Source of the DNA: Kocuria sp. TGY1127_2
GTDB lineage: Bacteria; Actinomycetota; Actinomycetes; Actinomycetales; Micrococcaceae
Direction of reading: 5' to 3'
Length of the DNA stretch: 64,000 nt
Assembly (NCBI RefSeq): GCF_013394385.1
Contig: NZ_AP022834.1
Coordinates: 1,054,001 to 1,118,000 of the forward strand
The notes under the pieces were generated by a model. It was not told the DNA's origin and searched no databases. It saw only the letters and a program-made list of their open reading frames with translations. How positions within the stretch are numbered: position 1 is the first letter of the stretch; each line of letters begins with the position of its first letter. Positions 1 to 9,051 of this stretch are shown here, in pieces. Both the position numbers and the translations under genes were made by a program.

Positions 1-44
1 CATCGAAAGCGCTCCCGTTTCCTCGATGGCATAGCGCCGCGGAC

Positions 45-800
45 TCAGCTCTGAACCTCCTGGTCGGCTCCGAGCGAGCAGACGCAATCGGGCCAGAGTC
101 TTTGGTCCTCGTCCGGCCCCCGGTTCCCGGATGCGACCGTGTCCATGAGCCGCAATAGTTCTGTGGGTGACAATCCGGTTTCGCACCCGGTGGAGTCTTT
201 CGCGGGGCTAGCCGCAAGAATACAATCCGGGCAACGCCGACGGGCCCATGTCGTCGCGTTGCAGGGCCGTACTTCTCCGTGCTCGTCTCGACAGAGCTGC
301 AGACAGGGGACGTCCGGTGCCAACGGGAGGTCCCAATCGGTTTCCTGCTCGGGCCAGCTGGTGTGGACGATGACGTCCGGGTGAACGACGAGTTCACCCA
401 GCCAAGGATTCGGCGTGCCCCACCGGTCGTGCCCCGGATACAAGGCCTCGATATATCGGTCTTCGGGGCGATGTCCGCCGCTGACCAGAACCTCGGGCAC
501 ATAGGTCGCCAAAGTCCACATGAGGCACCGTACGCGGGGCCGCCCGCGGTGGAAAGGGCGATAACTGCTCGACATTGTGTCGAGGGCGTCCACCGCCGAG
601 CGATCGCACAGCATGGGAAACGCAGCCGAAGTCCGCACGTAATGCGATACGGCATCAGCCACCGGCCCCGGAATCCCAATGAACAGGGGCCTAGGCCGGC
701 CCGTCCGAGTCAATGTCGCGGAATGCACGGATGTGGTCCTCGGCGGGCTCGCAGTGTGAAAACGCGCTTCGGTGGAGTGAAGAACACGGAAGTCAGTCAT
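45..800 (-). CDS. Hypothetical protein, cysteine-rich C-terminal half
   Basis: I do not recognise this 251-residue protein. The frame stays open further upstream, but ATG at 800 follows a GGGGG ribosome-binding site and avoids long overlap with the divergent peptidase gene, so it is chosen. No signal peptide or membrane segment is obvious. The C-terminal half is rich in Cys (CLQLC, PCNA, RCPDC) and in Trp/Pro, which could hint at a metal site. In related actinobacteria a ThiF/cyclodehydratase-like gene often lies near this spot; a resemblance is possible but not demonstrable by eye. Plus-strand frames across the region are also open, so even the coding strand is not certain. Confidence 0.5.
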   Translation of the reverse strand: MTDFRVLHSTEARFHTASPPRTTSVHSATLTRTGRPRPLFIGIPGPVADAVSHYVRTSAAFPMLCDRSAVDALDTMSSSYRPFHRGRPRVRCLMWTLATYVPEVLVSGGHRPEDRYIEALYPGHDRWGTPNPWLGELVVHPDVIVHTSWPEQETDWDLPLAPDVPCLQLCRDEHGEVRPCNATTWARRRCPDCILAASPAKDSTGCETGLSPTELLRLMDTVASGNRGPDEDQRLWPDCVCSLGADQEVQS

Positions 801-924
801 GCCCCCAACTTTGCCTGGTCTCTCGCCCGGCAACAGGGTAATCCACAGGCAGCCGGTGCGGTACCCTCTCACTGCGAGGCTTCGTCCGTGGCCGTATTTG
901 CCCCGCGCCGGTAAGCTTCTGTCG

Positions 925-1506
925 ATGCCAGGACTTCCTTCTCGCGAACGGCTCGCCGCAACGCGTACACGACCAGAGGTCGAGATCAGACGTTCCGCAC
1001 GACGGCGAAAGACCATTTCCGCCCGCTGGGAAGGGAAAATGATCGTCCTTCTGGTGCCTGGCACCATGGCGACGCCGGTCGCACGGGACTACCTCGAACG
1101 GTTGCTTCCCAAATTGCTGTCGGAACGGTCTGGGGCTCGTGACGACCCTCGACGGACCGACGCATACCTGGGGGAGCGGGCATCGGTGATCGCTCGGACC
1201 TATCTCGACGATCGCGTCAAACCGGTCTCCATAGGCTGGGTGACCAATCAGAACACGCGGTGGGGCTCAACCACTCCCGCAACCGGCAGGATACGAATCT
1301 CCCACCACCTGTGGGGTGCGCCCGAATTCGTTGTCGACTACGTGATCCATCACGAGCTCTGTCATCTCGTCGAACCGTCTCACAACAACCATTTCAAAAA
1401 GCTCGAGGCTCAATTCCCGCACGTCGAGCTGGCCAAAGCCTTCTTGGAAGGCATTATTTTTGAAAGACACCGCTTGGACACAGAAAACGCCGGTCCCTGG
1501 GAGTAA
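925..1506 (+). CDS. YgjP/SprT-like M48-family zinc metallopeptidase
   Basis: A 193-residue cytosolic protein of the YgjP/DUF45 type. The zinc site is visible as HHELCH at residues 142-147 (HExxH), followed by SHNNHF with the third His near 156, and preceded by the family's TRWGS motif near 111-115. Family members are annotated as M48-like peptidases; the E. coli homologue has been linked to nucleotide hydrolysis, so the substrate is uncertain. ATG at 925 is preferred; an upstream extension to 799 would add low-complexity sequence and collide with the divergent gene. It converges on the DUF2342 gene, sharing a bidirectional terminator that overlaps its last codons. Confidence 0.82.
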   Translation: MPGLPSRERLAATRTRPEVEIRRSARRRKTISARWEGKMIVLLVPGTMATPVARDYLERLLPKLLSERSGARDDPRRTDAYLGERASVIARTYLDDRVKPVSIGWVTNQNTRWGSTTPATGRIRISHHLWGAPEFVVDYVIHHELCHLVEPSHNNHFKKLEAQFPHVELAKAFLEGIIFERHRLDTENAGPWE

Positions 1507-1520
1507 AGGGCCGGCGTTTT
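1484..1520. terminator. Bidirectional rho-independent terminator
   Basis: A 13-bp stem (AAAACGCCGGTCC with GGGCCGGCGTTTT, one G-U pair) ends in TTTT on the plus strand and, by symmetry, on the minus strand. It overlaps the 3' end of the M48 gene and lies just past the stop of the convergent DUF2342 gene, so it can serve both. Confidence 0.85.
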
Positions 1521-1552
1521 CCGCCTGGGACGACTGATCGTGACGTCGGTGG

Positions 1553-2959
1553 CTACTGAGTCTGGGGCCCGCGACCGGAATCCTCGGGTCCATCGGAACC
1601 TGACCCCGAGTCGTCTTGGCCCTCGTCGTAGCCTCCCGAGAGAAGCTTCTCCAATGCGGCGTCCATCTCCTCGTCGGTCGCGTTCAAAAGGTCGCGTGCA
1701 GAGCCGAAGTTTTCGGGCTGGTCCAGGTCTTCATCGGTGGGCAGATTTTCAGGGGCGGACCAGAGAGCGTCGCGCTTCTCGACGCCGTGCTCTTCCTCGT
1801 AGCCCTTCCAGAACTGTGAGGCCTCGCGCAGGCGGCGGGGACGGAGCTCCAAACCGATGAGGGATCCGAACGCTTTCTCCGCCGGGCCACCGCCGGCACG
1901 ACGACGCCGCAGAGTTTCGGTCAGCGCCGCGGCACTCGGAAGATTCTTGGTCGCTTCCGTGCTGACGTGATCCACCCAGCCCTCGACGAGCGCCAGCAAC
2001 GTTTCCAACCGCCGCAAGGTCACTTCCTGGTCTTCGGTGAGTGTCGGCTTGAAGATGTCGCCGGACAGCGCATCCTGAAGCGACTCGGGATTCATGGGGT
2101 CCATGTCCCGGGTCGCCTCTTCGATCCGGTCCATGTCGACATGGATACCACGAGAGTATCGCTGGATGAGCTCCATGATGTTCTCACGCAACCAAGGATT
2201 GGCGTGGAAGAGCCGGATATGGGCCGCCTCCCGAACCGCCAAGAACAGCATGACTTCCTGCGCGGGCAGGTCAAGGCCTTCGCCGAATTCGGCGATATTC
2301 GAAGGCAGGAGAGCGGAGCGACCGGGTGCGAGAGGAAGACCGATGTCAGTTGAGGAGACGACCTCCTTTGACAATTCACCGACTGCTTGGCCCAGCTGCA
2401 TGGCGAACATCATGCCGCTCATGCCTCCGATCACGGAGGCGCCCTGGCCCAGCATGGACTTCATCTCCTCGGGCATCTGCTGCGTCAATGCCTCGCTCAT
2501 CGCCTCGGTCACGGAATTCGCAACCGGCTCCGAGATCTCACGGAATGTATCGAAGCAGTTCTCGATCCATTCGCTGCGCGACCAGCCTTCATCAGACAGC
2601 GACGCACGGTCGAAATCGATCGCGGGATCGAGCCATAGCTGTGCCAGTTGCGCGGCGTCCTTGACGGCCGACTTCTGGTTGCTGGTGACCGAAGGATCTT
2701 TCTCCGCGGAGGCGATACGACGGGCGTGTTCGCGTGCTTGGCCCCAATTCGGGGAGCCATCGGAGTTCATCCCGGACATCATCGACTGAATCTGGGAGAA
2801 CATCCCGGACATCATGGCTGGGTCGACCGGCAGGGCCATCCCTTGCAAATCCTCCGGGTTGATGCCTTGACCAGAGGACAGCTTCCGGAACAACTCCTCG
2901 AAGGGGTTGTCCTCGTTGTCGTCGTTCTTGCCGTTGTTGTACGGATTATTCGTACTCAT
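1553..2959 (-). CDS. DUF2342 'zinc-dependent metalloprotease'-family protein
   Basis: A 468-residue protein of the actinobacterial DUF2342 family (Rv3195-like), often annotated as zinc-dependent metalloprotease or F420-associated hydrolase. Visible features are an N-terminal Asn/Asp-rich head, a Met-rich segment (about 55-70), the family core REAAHIRLFHANPWL near 245-260 where some relatives carry a metal-binding His motif, and an acidic Gly/Ser-rich tail. There is no HExxH, so protease activity is an annotation habit rather than something shown here. Start ATG at 2959. It is divergent from the Lon-like PDZ protease gene; that pairing is conserved in actinobacteria from memory (Rv3194c/Rv3195). 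Confidence 0.82.
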   Translation of the reverse strand: MSTNNPYNNGKNDDNEDNPFEELFRKLSSGQGINPEDLQGMALPVDPAMMSGMFSQIQSMMSGMNSDGSPNWGQAREHARRIASAEKDPSVTSNQKSAVKDAAQLAQLWLDPAIDFDRASLSDEGWSRSEWIENCFDTFREISEPVANSVTEAMSEALTQQMPEEMKSMLGQGASVIGGMSGMMFAMQLGQAVGELSKEVVSSTDIGLPLAPGRSALLPSNIAEFGEGLDLPAQEVMLFLAVREAAHIRLFHANPWLRENIMELIQRYSRGIHVDMDRIEEATRDMDPMNPESLQDALSGDIFKPTLTEDQEVTLRRLETLLALVEGWVDHVSTEATKNLPSAAALTETLRRRRAGGGPAEKAFGSLIGLELRPRRLREASQFWKGYEEEHGVEKRDALWSAPENLPTDEDLDQPENFGSARDLLNATDEEMDAALEKLLSGGYDEGQDDSGSGSDGPEDSGRGPQTQ

Positions 2960-3191
2960 GACACCTCGTGGTCGTTGGTTGCCGTGAGGTCGAATGCGCT
3001 CACGACATTTCTTCTCTTGACTTCATTAAAGAGCAATGGGACCGGACGCGTCAGTCCCCACCCTGGTTTTTCAGCTCATGGCACATAGGCGGGCGTCGCG
3101 CACAACTCGACGAGGTCCGCCCCAGGAGCTGTCCAGTTCAGTGAGTTAACATAGCGGGGCAGTTTGCTGACCGAAGTAAGAGAGTTCGACG

Positions 3192-4277
3192 ATGTCCCAT
3201 CTCCAGACCCGATCCCTGCGATCTAGGAGGTTCCGTCGACCGCAACTGGGAACGATCGCAGGTTTGGCAACACTCGGCCTGGTCGCGGCAGGAGCCCTTC
3301 TTCCTCCCGATTTCGTGACGGAAGGGGCCGGACCGACTTTCAATACGATCGGTGACTACCAGGGAAAGCAACTCATCTCGATTTCCGGCCACCCCACGTA
3401 CCCGACCGATGGTGACCTGGATATGACGACGGTTTACGTCGCGGGTGGCCCCAACGGTGCGACGGGTGCGCTCAATGTCCTGAGCGCTTGGTTCAACAAA
3501 GACTCGACGGCACTTCCCGCCGATGCGCTCTACGAGCCCACCATGACCCAACAACAGGTCAGCTCGCAGAACACGGCGGATATGACTAATTCGCAATCCT
3601 CGGCCCAGGCGGCCGCGGCGAAGCATCTCAATCTCGAATACAGCACCACGCTTACCGTGCAGGGAGCTACTGACGATGCCGCCGCGAAGCTCGACAAAGG
3701 GGATGTGCTGAAGTCCATCGATGGAAAGCCTCTCAAGACGTACGAGCAGCTCAAAACGACCCTTGCCGACGGGAAGGGCACTCCGATCGAGCTCGGTTAT
3801 ACGAAGGGCACGGGCGGCGAAGAGAAAACTATTCGAGCGACGCCCCAGAAGGATCCTTCCTCGGGCGAGTACCGCCTTGGTCTGTATCTGAAGTCCGACT
3901 ACGACTTCCCGTTCCACGTCGACTACGGACTCGAATCCGTGGGCGGCCCGAGTGCGGGCATGATGTTCACGCTCGGGATCATCGATGAAATGACCGAAGG
4001 AAGCATGACAGGCGGAAAACATTTCGCCGGTACAGGGACCATTGATGCGGACGGAAAAGTCGGAGCGATCGGCGGAATTCGTCAGAAAATGATCGGAGCC
4101 AAGAATTCTGGAGCAAGCGTATTCCTGGCCCCGTCGGAGAACTGCGATGAGGTCGTGGGTCACATTCCGGACGGACTTTCCGTGGTGAAAATTTCGACGA
4201 TCGACGACGCCGTCAACGCCGTCGAGAAGGTCGGCAAGGGGGAGGATCCGGCCTCGCTGCCGCAATGTACTGGGTAG
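3192..4277 (+). CDS. PDZ and Lon-like serine protease, membrane-anchored (YlbL type)
   Basis: A 361-residue protease. After a basic N-terminus comes one membrane anchor (about 20-40), an extracytoplasmic region, a PDZ domain (about 145-220) and a C-terminal Lon-type catalytic domain. The Ser-Lys dyad is visible: GGPSAGM with Ser254, and GGIRQKMIGAK with Lys299. Family members are thought to degrade membrane or exported proteins; substrates here are unknown. It lies 187 bp upstream of the UPF0182 membrane protein, an arrangement shared with mycobacteria (Rv3193c-Rv3194c). Start ATG 3192. Confidence 0.92.
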   Translation: MSHLQTRSLRSRRFRRPQLGTIAGLATLGLVAAGALLPPDFVTEGAGPTFNTIGDYQGKQLISISGHPTYPTDGDLDMTTVYVAGGPNGATGALNVLSAWFNKDSTALPADALYEPTMTQQQVSSQNTADMTNSQSSAQAAAAKHLNLEYSTTLTVQGATDDAAAKLDKGDVLKSIDGKPLKTYEQLKTTLADGKGTPIELGYTKGTGGEEKTIRATPQKDPSSGEYRLGLYLKSDYDFPFHVDYGLESVGGPSAGMMFTLGIIDEMTEGSMTGGKHFAGTGTIDADGKVGAIGGIRQKMIGAKNSGASVFLAPSENCDEVVGHIPDGLSVVKISTIDDAVNAVEKVGKGEDPASLPQCTG

Positions 4278-4350
4278 GCCGTCGCAGTGCGGACGAGGAT
4301 TCCGGACTGTAGTTCAATTCTTCTGGTCACAAGTGGAGTTGCACACACAA

Positions 4351-4429
4351 AAAGGGCAAAATGGAAGTTCACGGTTTTCCGGTCGGTGAGATCGGGTCGA
4401 CCGTGTTGTGAGAATGGCAATTGCCCTTT
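4351..4429 (+). repeat. Long-range inverted repeat in UPF0182 leader
   Basis: AAAGGGCAA (4351-4359) is perfectly repeated inverted as TTGCCCTTT (4421-4429), enclosing about 60 bases. The right arm also sits in the palindrome GGCAATTGCC (4417-4426). It ends about 35 bases before the GTG start of the UPF0182 gene. It could be an RNA leader fold or chance; no U-run follows it. Confidence 0.35.
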
Positions 4430-4463
4430 CGCTCATCCACCGCACCGCTAGTTGAGGATTCCC

Positions 4464-7400
4464 GTGACCACAGGACCATCGACTCCAAGTTCACCCCGCG
4501 ACAAGTCCGGAGCCACCGGTAAGAAGAAGAAACGCCCTCTTCTGACGACGTTCATCATCGTCGTGGCCTTGGTCATTGCTTTCGTTTATATCTCCCAGGT
4601 CTATACCGAGGTCCTTTGGTACGACCAACTGGGGTACATCGGGGTCTTCATCCGCGAGAATCTGATCAAGATCGCAGTATTTGCCGTAGGCGCGCTGCTC
4701 ATGGGAATCGCCATCTGGCTGAGCCTTCGCACCGCTTGGAACAAGCGGCCTGCTGAGCGCCCTCAAAGGGCCAGTACCGATGAGGAGAAGTCCGCCGACG
4801 GGGAGTCCGTGAGCGATCTGCAGTCCGTGTTCAACCAGAACATGGAGCGGTATCAGCAGGCGCTCGAGCCGATGCGCCGGGTCCTCATGATCGCCATCCC
4901 GGTGGTCTTGGGCCTTTTCGGCGGGATGACCATGCTTGCTCAGTGGGACACCGTAGCGTTGTTCTTCATGCAGGAGCCTTTCGGGGAAAAAGATCCTCAG
5001 TTCGGCTTCGACATGTCCTTTTTCATGTTCACTTTGCCTTTCCTGCGCTTGATCGCGGGGTACCTCATCACCATTCTGGTCCTGTCTGGTGTCGGGGCTC
5101 TCGTGACTCATTACCTGTACGGCGGCATCGTCGTGCATGAGAAGGGCATTACGACCACCAAGGCGCTCAAGGTTCAGATGGGCGTTATCGCGGCAGTCTT
5201 GCTTCTGGTGCTCGCGGTGAATTTCTGGTTGGCTCGCTACTCGACGTTGCTGTCGAACAAGGGCTCCTGGACCGGTGCGCTCTTCACGGATGTCAACGCC
5301 GTGATGCCGACCAATGCGATTCTTTCCGTGGCCGCTCTGATCGTTGCGTTGCTCTTCGCATACTCGGCATTCGCCGGACGGTGGCGCTTGCCTCTGATCG
5401 GAACCGCAATGTTGCTCGTTGTTTCCCTGGTGGCGGGGGGCCTTTACCCGTGGGTTGTGCAGCGTTTCCAGGTCACTCCGACCGAGCAGTCGATGGAGAA
5501 CCAGTACATTCAGCGGAACATTGACATGACGAGGGATGCGTACGGCCTCAGCGGCATGCAGATGCAGGATTACGACGCTACCGTCGAAACGGGCAAGGGC
5601 GCACTGGACGGGGACACCCCGACCGTGTCGAATATTCGTCTTCTCGACCCCAACGTCGTTTCGAATTCCTTTGCACAGCTTCAGCAATTCAGGCCGTACT
5701 ACCAATTCGGAAAGACCCTGGCGGTTGATCGGTACAACGTTGACGGACAGAACGAGGACACCGTCATTTCGGCCCGCGAGCTGAACCCGGACCAGAACAA
5801 GGGGTGGTACAACCAGCACGTCGTGTACACGCATGGCTACGGTGTGGTTGCCGCCTATGGCAATCAGGTTCAGGCCGATGGCAAACCCAAATTCATGCAG
5901 GAGGGGATCTCCGCGAAGGGTGTCATCTCCGATGACTACCAGCCACGTATTTACTTCGGGCAGTCTTCCCCGAATTATTCGATCGTGGGCGGGTCCGACG
6001 GCGAACCCAACCTCGAGTTGGACCGACCCCAGACCCCCGACGACGAAGGCTCCGGAGACGCCAAATACACTTACACGGGCAACGGCGGACCGAAGGTCGG
6101 AAGCTGGTTCAACCGGCTGGCCTACGCGATCAAGTACCAGTCTTCGGATCTCCTGCTCTCCGACGCCGTGCGCTCGGATTCACAGATCCTGTACGACCGC
6201 GACCCCGCTGACCGTGTCAAGAAGGTGGCGCCGTATCTCACGGTGGACGGCAATCCGTACCCGGCTATCGTCGACAACAAAGTCGTGTGGATGGTCGACG
6301 CTTATACGACGTCGAGCAACTATCCGTATTCGACACCGACATCTCTTGGCGACGCGACACAGGATTCCCAGACGGAGGCTGGAGGAAGTAAAGCGTTGCC
6401 GAATGAGAAGGTCAACTACATTCGCAACTCGGTCAAGGCGACAGTCGACGCCTATGACGGTTCAGTCGACCTGTACGCGTGGGACGACCAAGATCCGGTG
6501 CTGAAGGCGTGGCAGAAAGTCTTCCCGACGACGGTCAAGTCCTACAAGGACATGAGCGCGGATCTGATGGATCACGTGCGGTACCCCGAGGACTTGTTCA
6601 AGGTTCAGCGAGAGCTGCTCAACAAGTACCACGTGACGGACGCGAACAGTTTCTACGCGAGCGACGACGTCTGGCAGACGCCCAAGGATCCCACGCAGGA
6701 ACAATCGCAGGATCTGCCTCCGTATTACATGTCCTTGCAGATGCCCGGGGACCAGCGCACCAGGTTCTCCCTGACGAGCTCGTTCATTCCGCAGCAATCT
6801 GACTCGAACACTCGAAATGTCATGTATGGCTTCGTCTCGGCCAACGGTGACGCAGGTACCGGCAAGGATGGCGTCAAGGACCCCGATTACGGCAAGCTGA
6901 ATTTGCTGGAGCTTCCGCGTCAATCAGTGGTTCCGGGCCCGGGTCAGGCGCAGAACCTGTTCGATTCGGACACGAATGTTTCGACGGAGCTCAACTTGCT
7001 CCGCCAGGGCGCCTCGCGGGTAGTCAACGGTAACTTGCTCACCCTGCCAGTAGGCGGCGGCATCCTGTATGTCCAACCGGTTTACGTTCAGTCCAGTGGA
7101 GATGCGTCGTATCCGACGTTGCGCCGCGTGCTGGTCGGTTTCGGTGAGAAGGTTGGTTTCGCGCCGACCCTCGACGAAGCCCTCAACAAGTTGTTTGATG
7201 GTGATTCGGGTGCGCAGACAGCGAAGGATGCGGGCGTCGACACATCCGCGGCCGATCCCGAATCGGGCGGGGACTCCGGCAACGGCAGCTCGAGCGGCGG
7301 AGAATCGCCGGACTTGAAGAAGTCCCTCGACGATGCGAACAAGGCCATGAAGGACTCGTCGGAAGCGATGAAGAACGGAGACTGGGCTGCTTACGGTCAA

Positions 7401-7475
7401 GCTCAGGATCGTTTGAACAAGGCCCTTGACGATGCCCTCAAGGCTGACGGCGCGGACGCCTCGAAAGAGAAGTAG
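4464..7475 (+). CDS. UPF0182 family large membrane protein
   Basis: A 1003-residue integral membrane protein of the UPF0182 (COG1615) family, about the usual length. The N-terminal third holds about seven hydrophobic helices (first near residues 25-45, last near 300-330). The remainder is a large extracytoplasmic domain containing PTEQSMENQYIQRNI and PYYMSLQMPGD, typical of the family. It ends in a Gly/Ser-rich linker and a Lys/Ala-rich helical tail. Function is unknown. GTG at 4464 is chosen because TGAGGA lies five bases upstream; the frame extends to a TTG at 4452 that would consume this ribosome-binding site. It is followed by a strong terminator. Confidence 0.93.
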   Translation: MTTGPSTPSSPRDKSGATGKKKKRPLLTTFIIVVALVIAFVYISQVYTEVLWYDQLGYIGVFIRENLIKIAVFAVGALLMGIAIWLSLRTAWNKRPAERPQRASTDEEKSADGESVSDLQSVFNQNMERYQQALEPMRRVLMIAIPVVLGLFGGMTMLAQWDTVALFFMQEPFGEKDPQFGFDMSFFMFTLPFLRLIAGYLITILVLSGVGALVTHYLYGGIVVHEKGITTTKALKVQMGVIAAVLLLVLAVNFWLARYSTLLSNKGSWTGALFTDVNAVMPTNAILSVAALIVALLFAYSAFAGRWRLPLIGTAMLLVVSLVAGGLYPWVVQRFQVTPTEQSMENQYIQRNIDMTRDAYGLSGMQMQDYDATVETGKGALDGDTPTVSNIRLLDPNVVSNSFAQLQQFRPYYQFGKTLAVDRYNVDGQNEDTVISARELNPDQNKGWYNQHVVYTHGYGVVAAYGNQVQADGKPKFMQEGISAKGVISDDYQPRIYFGQSSPNYSIVGGSDGEPNLELDRPQTPDDEGSGDAKYTYTGNGGPKVGSWFNRLAYAIKYQSSDLLLSDAVRSDSQILYDRDPADRVKKVAPYLTVDGNPYPAIVDNKVVWMVDAYTTSSNYPYSTPTSLGDATQDSQTEAGGSKALPNEKVNYIRNSVKATVDAYDGSVDLYAWDDQDPVLKAWQKVFPTTVKSYKDMSADLMDHVRYPEDLFKVQRELLNKYHVTDANSFYASDDVWQTPKDPTQEQSQDLPPYYMSLQMPGDQRTRFSLTSSFIPQQSDSNTRNVMYGFVSANGDAGTGKDGVKDPDYGKLNLLELPRQSVVPGPGQAQNLFDSDTNVSTELNLLRQGASRVVNGNLLTLPVGGGILYVQPVYVQSSGDASYPTLRRVLVGFGEKVGFAPTLDEALNKLFDGDSGAQTAKDAGVDTSAADPESGGDSGNGSSSGGESPDLKKSLDDANKAMKDSSEAMKNGDWAAYGQAQDRLNKALDDALKADGADASKEK

Positions 7476-7509
7476 GCCGGGTTCCGTGTAATCGTCGAGC
7501 AGCCGGAAC

Positions 7510-7549
7510 GCCGGTCCGCGAGAGTGTTTTCTCGCGGGCCGGCTTTTTT
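7510..7549 (+). terminator. Rho-independent terminator of UPF0182 gene
   Basis: Stem GCCGGTCCGCGAG (7510-7522) with CTCGCGGGCCGGC (7531-7543), followed by TTTTTT. This is a textbook intrinsic terminator 35 bases past the stop codon. Confidence 0.9.
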
Positions 7550-7643
7550 GCTGTCATCGGGAGCAGATAGGGCCCCTTATGAGGAGCAGATGCGGGTGTG
7601 CACCTCTTTTTGGGTGACCTCACCCACAAACAGGTCTTTTCGT

Positions 7644-7672
7644 TTGCGAGGCTGGGGGAGCGTGCGTATAGT
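7644..7672 (+). promoter_or_regulatory. Housekeeping promoter for initiator tRNA
   Basis: -35 TTGCGA (7644-7649), spacer of exactly 17, -10 TATAGT (7667-7672). Transcription would start near 7679, a few bases before the mature tRNA 5' end at 7685. The fit to the major-sigma consensus and the position are both good. Confidence 0.75.
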
Positions 7673-7684
7673 AGAACAAGTCGC

Positions 7685-7758
7685 CGCGGGGTGGAGCAGT
7701 TCGGTAGCTCGCCGGGCTCATAACCCGGAGGTCGCAAGTTCAAATCTTGCCCCCGCAA
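7685..7758 (+). tRNA. Initiator tRNA-fMet (CAT)
   Basis: 74 bases without encoded CCA. The acceptor arm CGCGGGG pairs with CCCCGCA, leaving the C1-A72 mismatch diagnostic of bacterial initiator tRNA. The anticodon stem-loop CCGGG-CTCATAA-CCCGG carries the three consecutive G-C pairs of initiators, with anticodon CAT at 7719-7721. The T-arm is GCAAG-TTCAAAT-CTTGC. Discriminator base A at 7758. It is a single-gene unit with its own promoter and terminator. Confidence 0.97.
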
Positions 7759-7763
7759 CGAAG

Positions 7764-7800
7764 AAAGACCACGTCAGCCTTTTGGCTGACGTGGTCTTTT
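7764..7800. terminator. Bidirectional terminator after tRNA-fMet
   Basis: A perfect 16-bp stem: AAAGACCACGTCAGCC (7764-7779), loop TTTT, then GGCTGACGTGGTCTTT followed by T. It terminates the tRNA and, on the other strand, the ArsR-family gene ending at 7818. Confidence 0.92.
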
Positions 7801-7817
7801 GCTTTAACGTGGTCGTT

Positions 7818-8126
7818 TCAGGATTCGACGTGACGGCTGTGGTTGAGGGCATCGAGAAATACGTGAGCGACGTGGTCGTCGGCCAGACTGTAGTAGATCG
7901 AGCGGCCAGAACGCCGGCCGGTAACGAGGTGGGCTTCGCGAAGGCTGCGCAGATGCTGAGACATCAGCGGTTGCGAGATGTCGAGAAGATCGACGAGTTC
8001 ACCCACCGTTTTTTCCCCTTCGCTGAGAAGATGGATGGTCGCTGCCCGGGCGGGCGATGAGAGTGCTGAAAATAATCCGCAAACAGGCTGGTATGAATCC
8101 AGTTCAATCGGGTCGTCGTCGTTCAT
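7818..8126 (-). CDS. ArsR/SmtB-family metal-sensing repressor, predicted Zn sensor (CzrA-like)
   Basis: A 102-residue winged-helix regulator. The recognition helix region is SQPLMSQHLRSLREAHLV, followed by the wing GRRSGRSIYYSL. The last helix reads D-D-H then H eleven residues later and H three after that (DDHVAHVFLDALNHSRH), matching the alpha-5 zinc site of CzrA/SmtB (D84, H86, H97, H100 in CzrA). No alpha-3 Cys site (CxC) is present, so zinc or cobalt is more likely than Cd or As. ATG at 8126 is chosen over 8132 because AGGAGG lies six bases before it, whereas it directly abuts the upstream ATG. No transporter gene adjoins it, so its target is unknown. Confidence 0.88.
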   Translation of the reverse strand: MNDDDPIELDSYQPVCGLFSALSSPARAATIHLLSEGEKTVGELVDLLDISQPLMSQHLRSLREAHLVTGRRSGRSIYYSLADDHVAHVFLDALNHSRHVES

Positions 8127-8219
8127 ATGCATCCTCCTGCGTGGCCTCGCGGCCCAATGGTCGCGGCGCCAGGCCCGCGATGGGTCCTGACGCCGCCGGT
8201 GATTGTACTGGGTGTTGGT

Positions 8220-8936
8220 CTAGCTGTTCTGGTTCTTGAGCGCCGCCAGTCGCGCCTCAACTTCCGATTGTTCGGAGAGGTCCTCCAAAGATTCGAACTG
8301 TGCATCGAGTGAGGAGGAGGCGAGTTCTTCTTGTCCCCTTACTCGCGCTTCTTCACGGCGAACCTTGTCCTCGAAGCGACTGACCTCACTCGTGGAGTCC
8401 ATGAGATCAAACGCGCGCAGCGAATCGTTGACCTGGCTCTGGGCCTGGACGGTTTTCTGCCGCGCATTGAGCTCATCTCGTTTTCGTGACAACTCGTCCA
8501 GTTTGGAGCGCATCTTGTTGAGACCGTCCTTGAGCTTTTCCACAGTCTCGGTTTGCGAAGCGATCTGCGGTTCGGCGTCCTTGGCCTCTTTTTCTGCGCT
8601 CATTTGACGCTGGAGGGCTACTTTCGCCAGGTTGTCAAATTTGTCGGCGTTGGCCGTATCACCATTGGAGCGATGCTGATCCGCTGTTCTGGACGCGGCG
8701 AGGGCCTTTTGGCCCCATTCATCTGCTTCCTTGACGTCCTCGGCGTGGTCCTCTTCGAGCATGCGCAGGTTGCCGATGGTCTGAGCCACGGCCTGTTCTG
8801 CTTCGACGATGTTGTTCTTGTAATCCCGCACCATCTGATCGAGCATCTTCTGCGGATCCTCCGCGGAGTCGATCAAGGAGTTGATATTGGCCTTGGCGAG
8901 TTGAGCAATGCGTCCGAAAATTGACTGCTTGACCAT
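8220..8936 (-). CDS. pspA: PspA/IM30 family envelope-stress protein
   Basis: A 238-residue, almost entirely coiled-coil protein of the PspA/Vipp1 (ESCRT-III-like) family. The N-terminal amphipathic start IFGRIAQLAKANINSLID and the following DPQKMLDQMVRDYKNNI are family hallmarks. PspA binds stressed membranes and helps hold the proton motive force. Start ATG at 8936 with AGGA upstream. It lies downstream of the coiled-coil TPM-related gene on the same strand and upstream of the ArsR gene. In Micrococcaceae a TPM-domain gene next to pspA is common, suggesting one membrane-stress unit. Confidence 0.92.
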   Translation of the reverse strand: MVKQSIFGRIAQLAKANINSLIDSAEDPQKMLDQMVRDYKNNIVEAEQAVAQTIGNLRMLEEDHAEDVKEADEWGQKALAASRTADQHRSNGDTANADKFDNLAKVALQRQMSAEKEAKDAEPQIASQTETVEKLKDGLNKMRSKLDELSRKRDELNARQKTVQAQSQVNDSLRAFDLMDSTSEVSRFEDKVRREEARVRGQEELASSSLDAQFESLEDLSEQSEVEARLAALKNQNS

Positions 8937-9051
8937 AGGAGTCCTCTTTCCTTGGGTGAAGACGGGGTGTCCGCCTTGCGATCGATGGGGTGTGGCTGGC
9001 TAGGAGTATTTGGTGTGGTGCAAGTGCGAGGTGGTTGGGATGGTCGGCGGG

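Noticed and set aside
279-914. 211-aa plus-strand frame opposite the first hypothetical gene
   Set aside because: Less protein-like than the minus-strand frame and without a good ribosome-binding site, though strand choice there remains uncertain.
4491-5834. 447-aa minus-strand frame opposite the UPF0182 gene
   Set aside because: Arg/His/Asp-rich low-complexity translation typical of an antisense frame over membrane helices.
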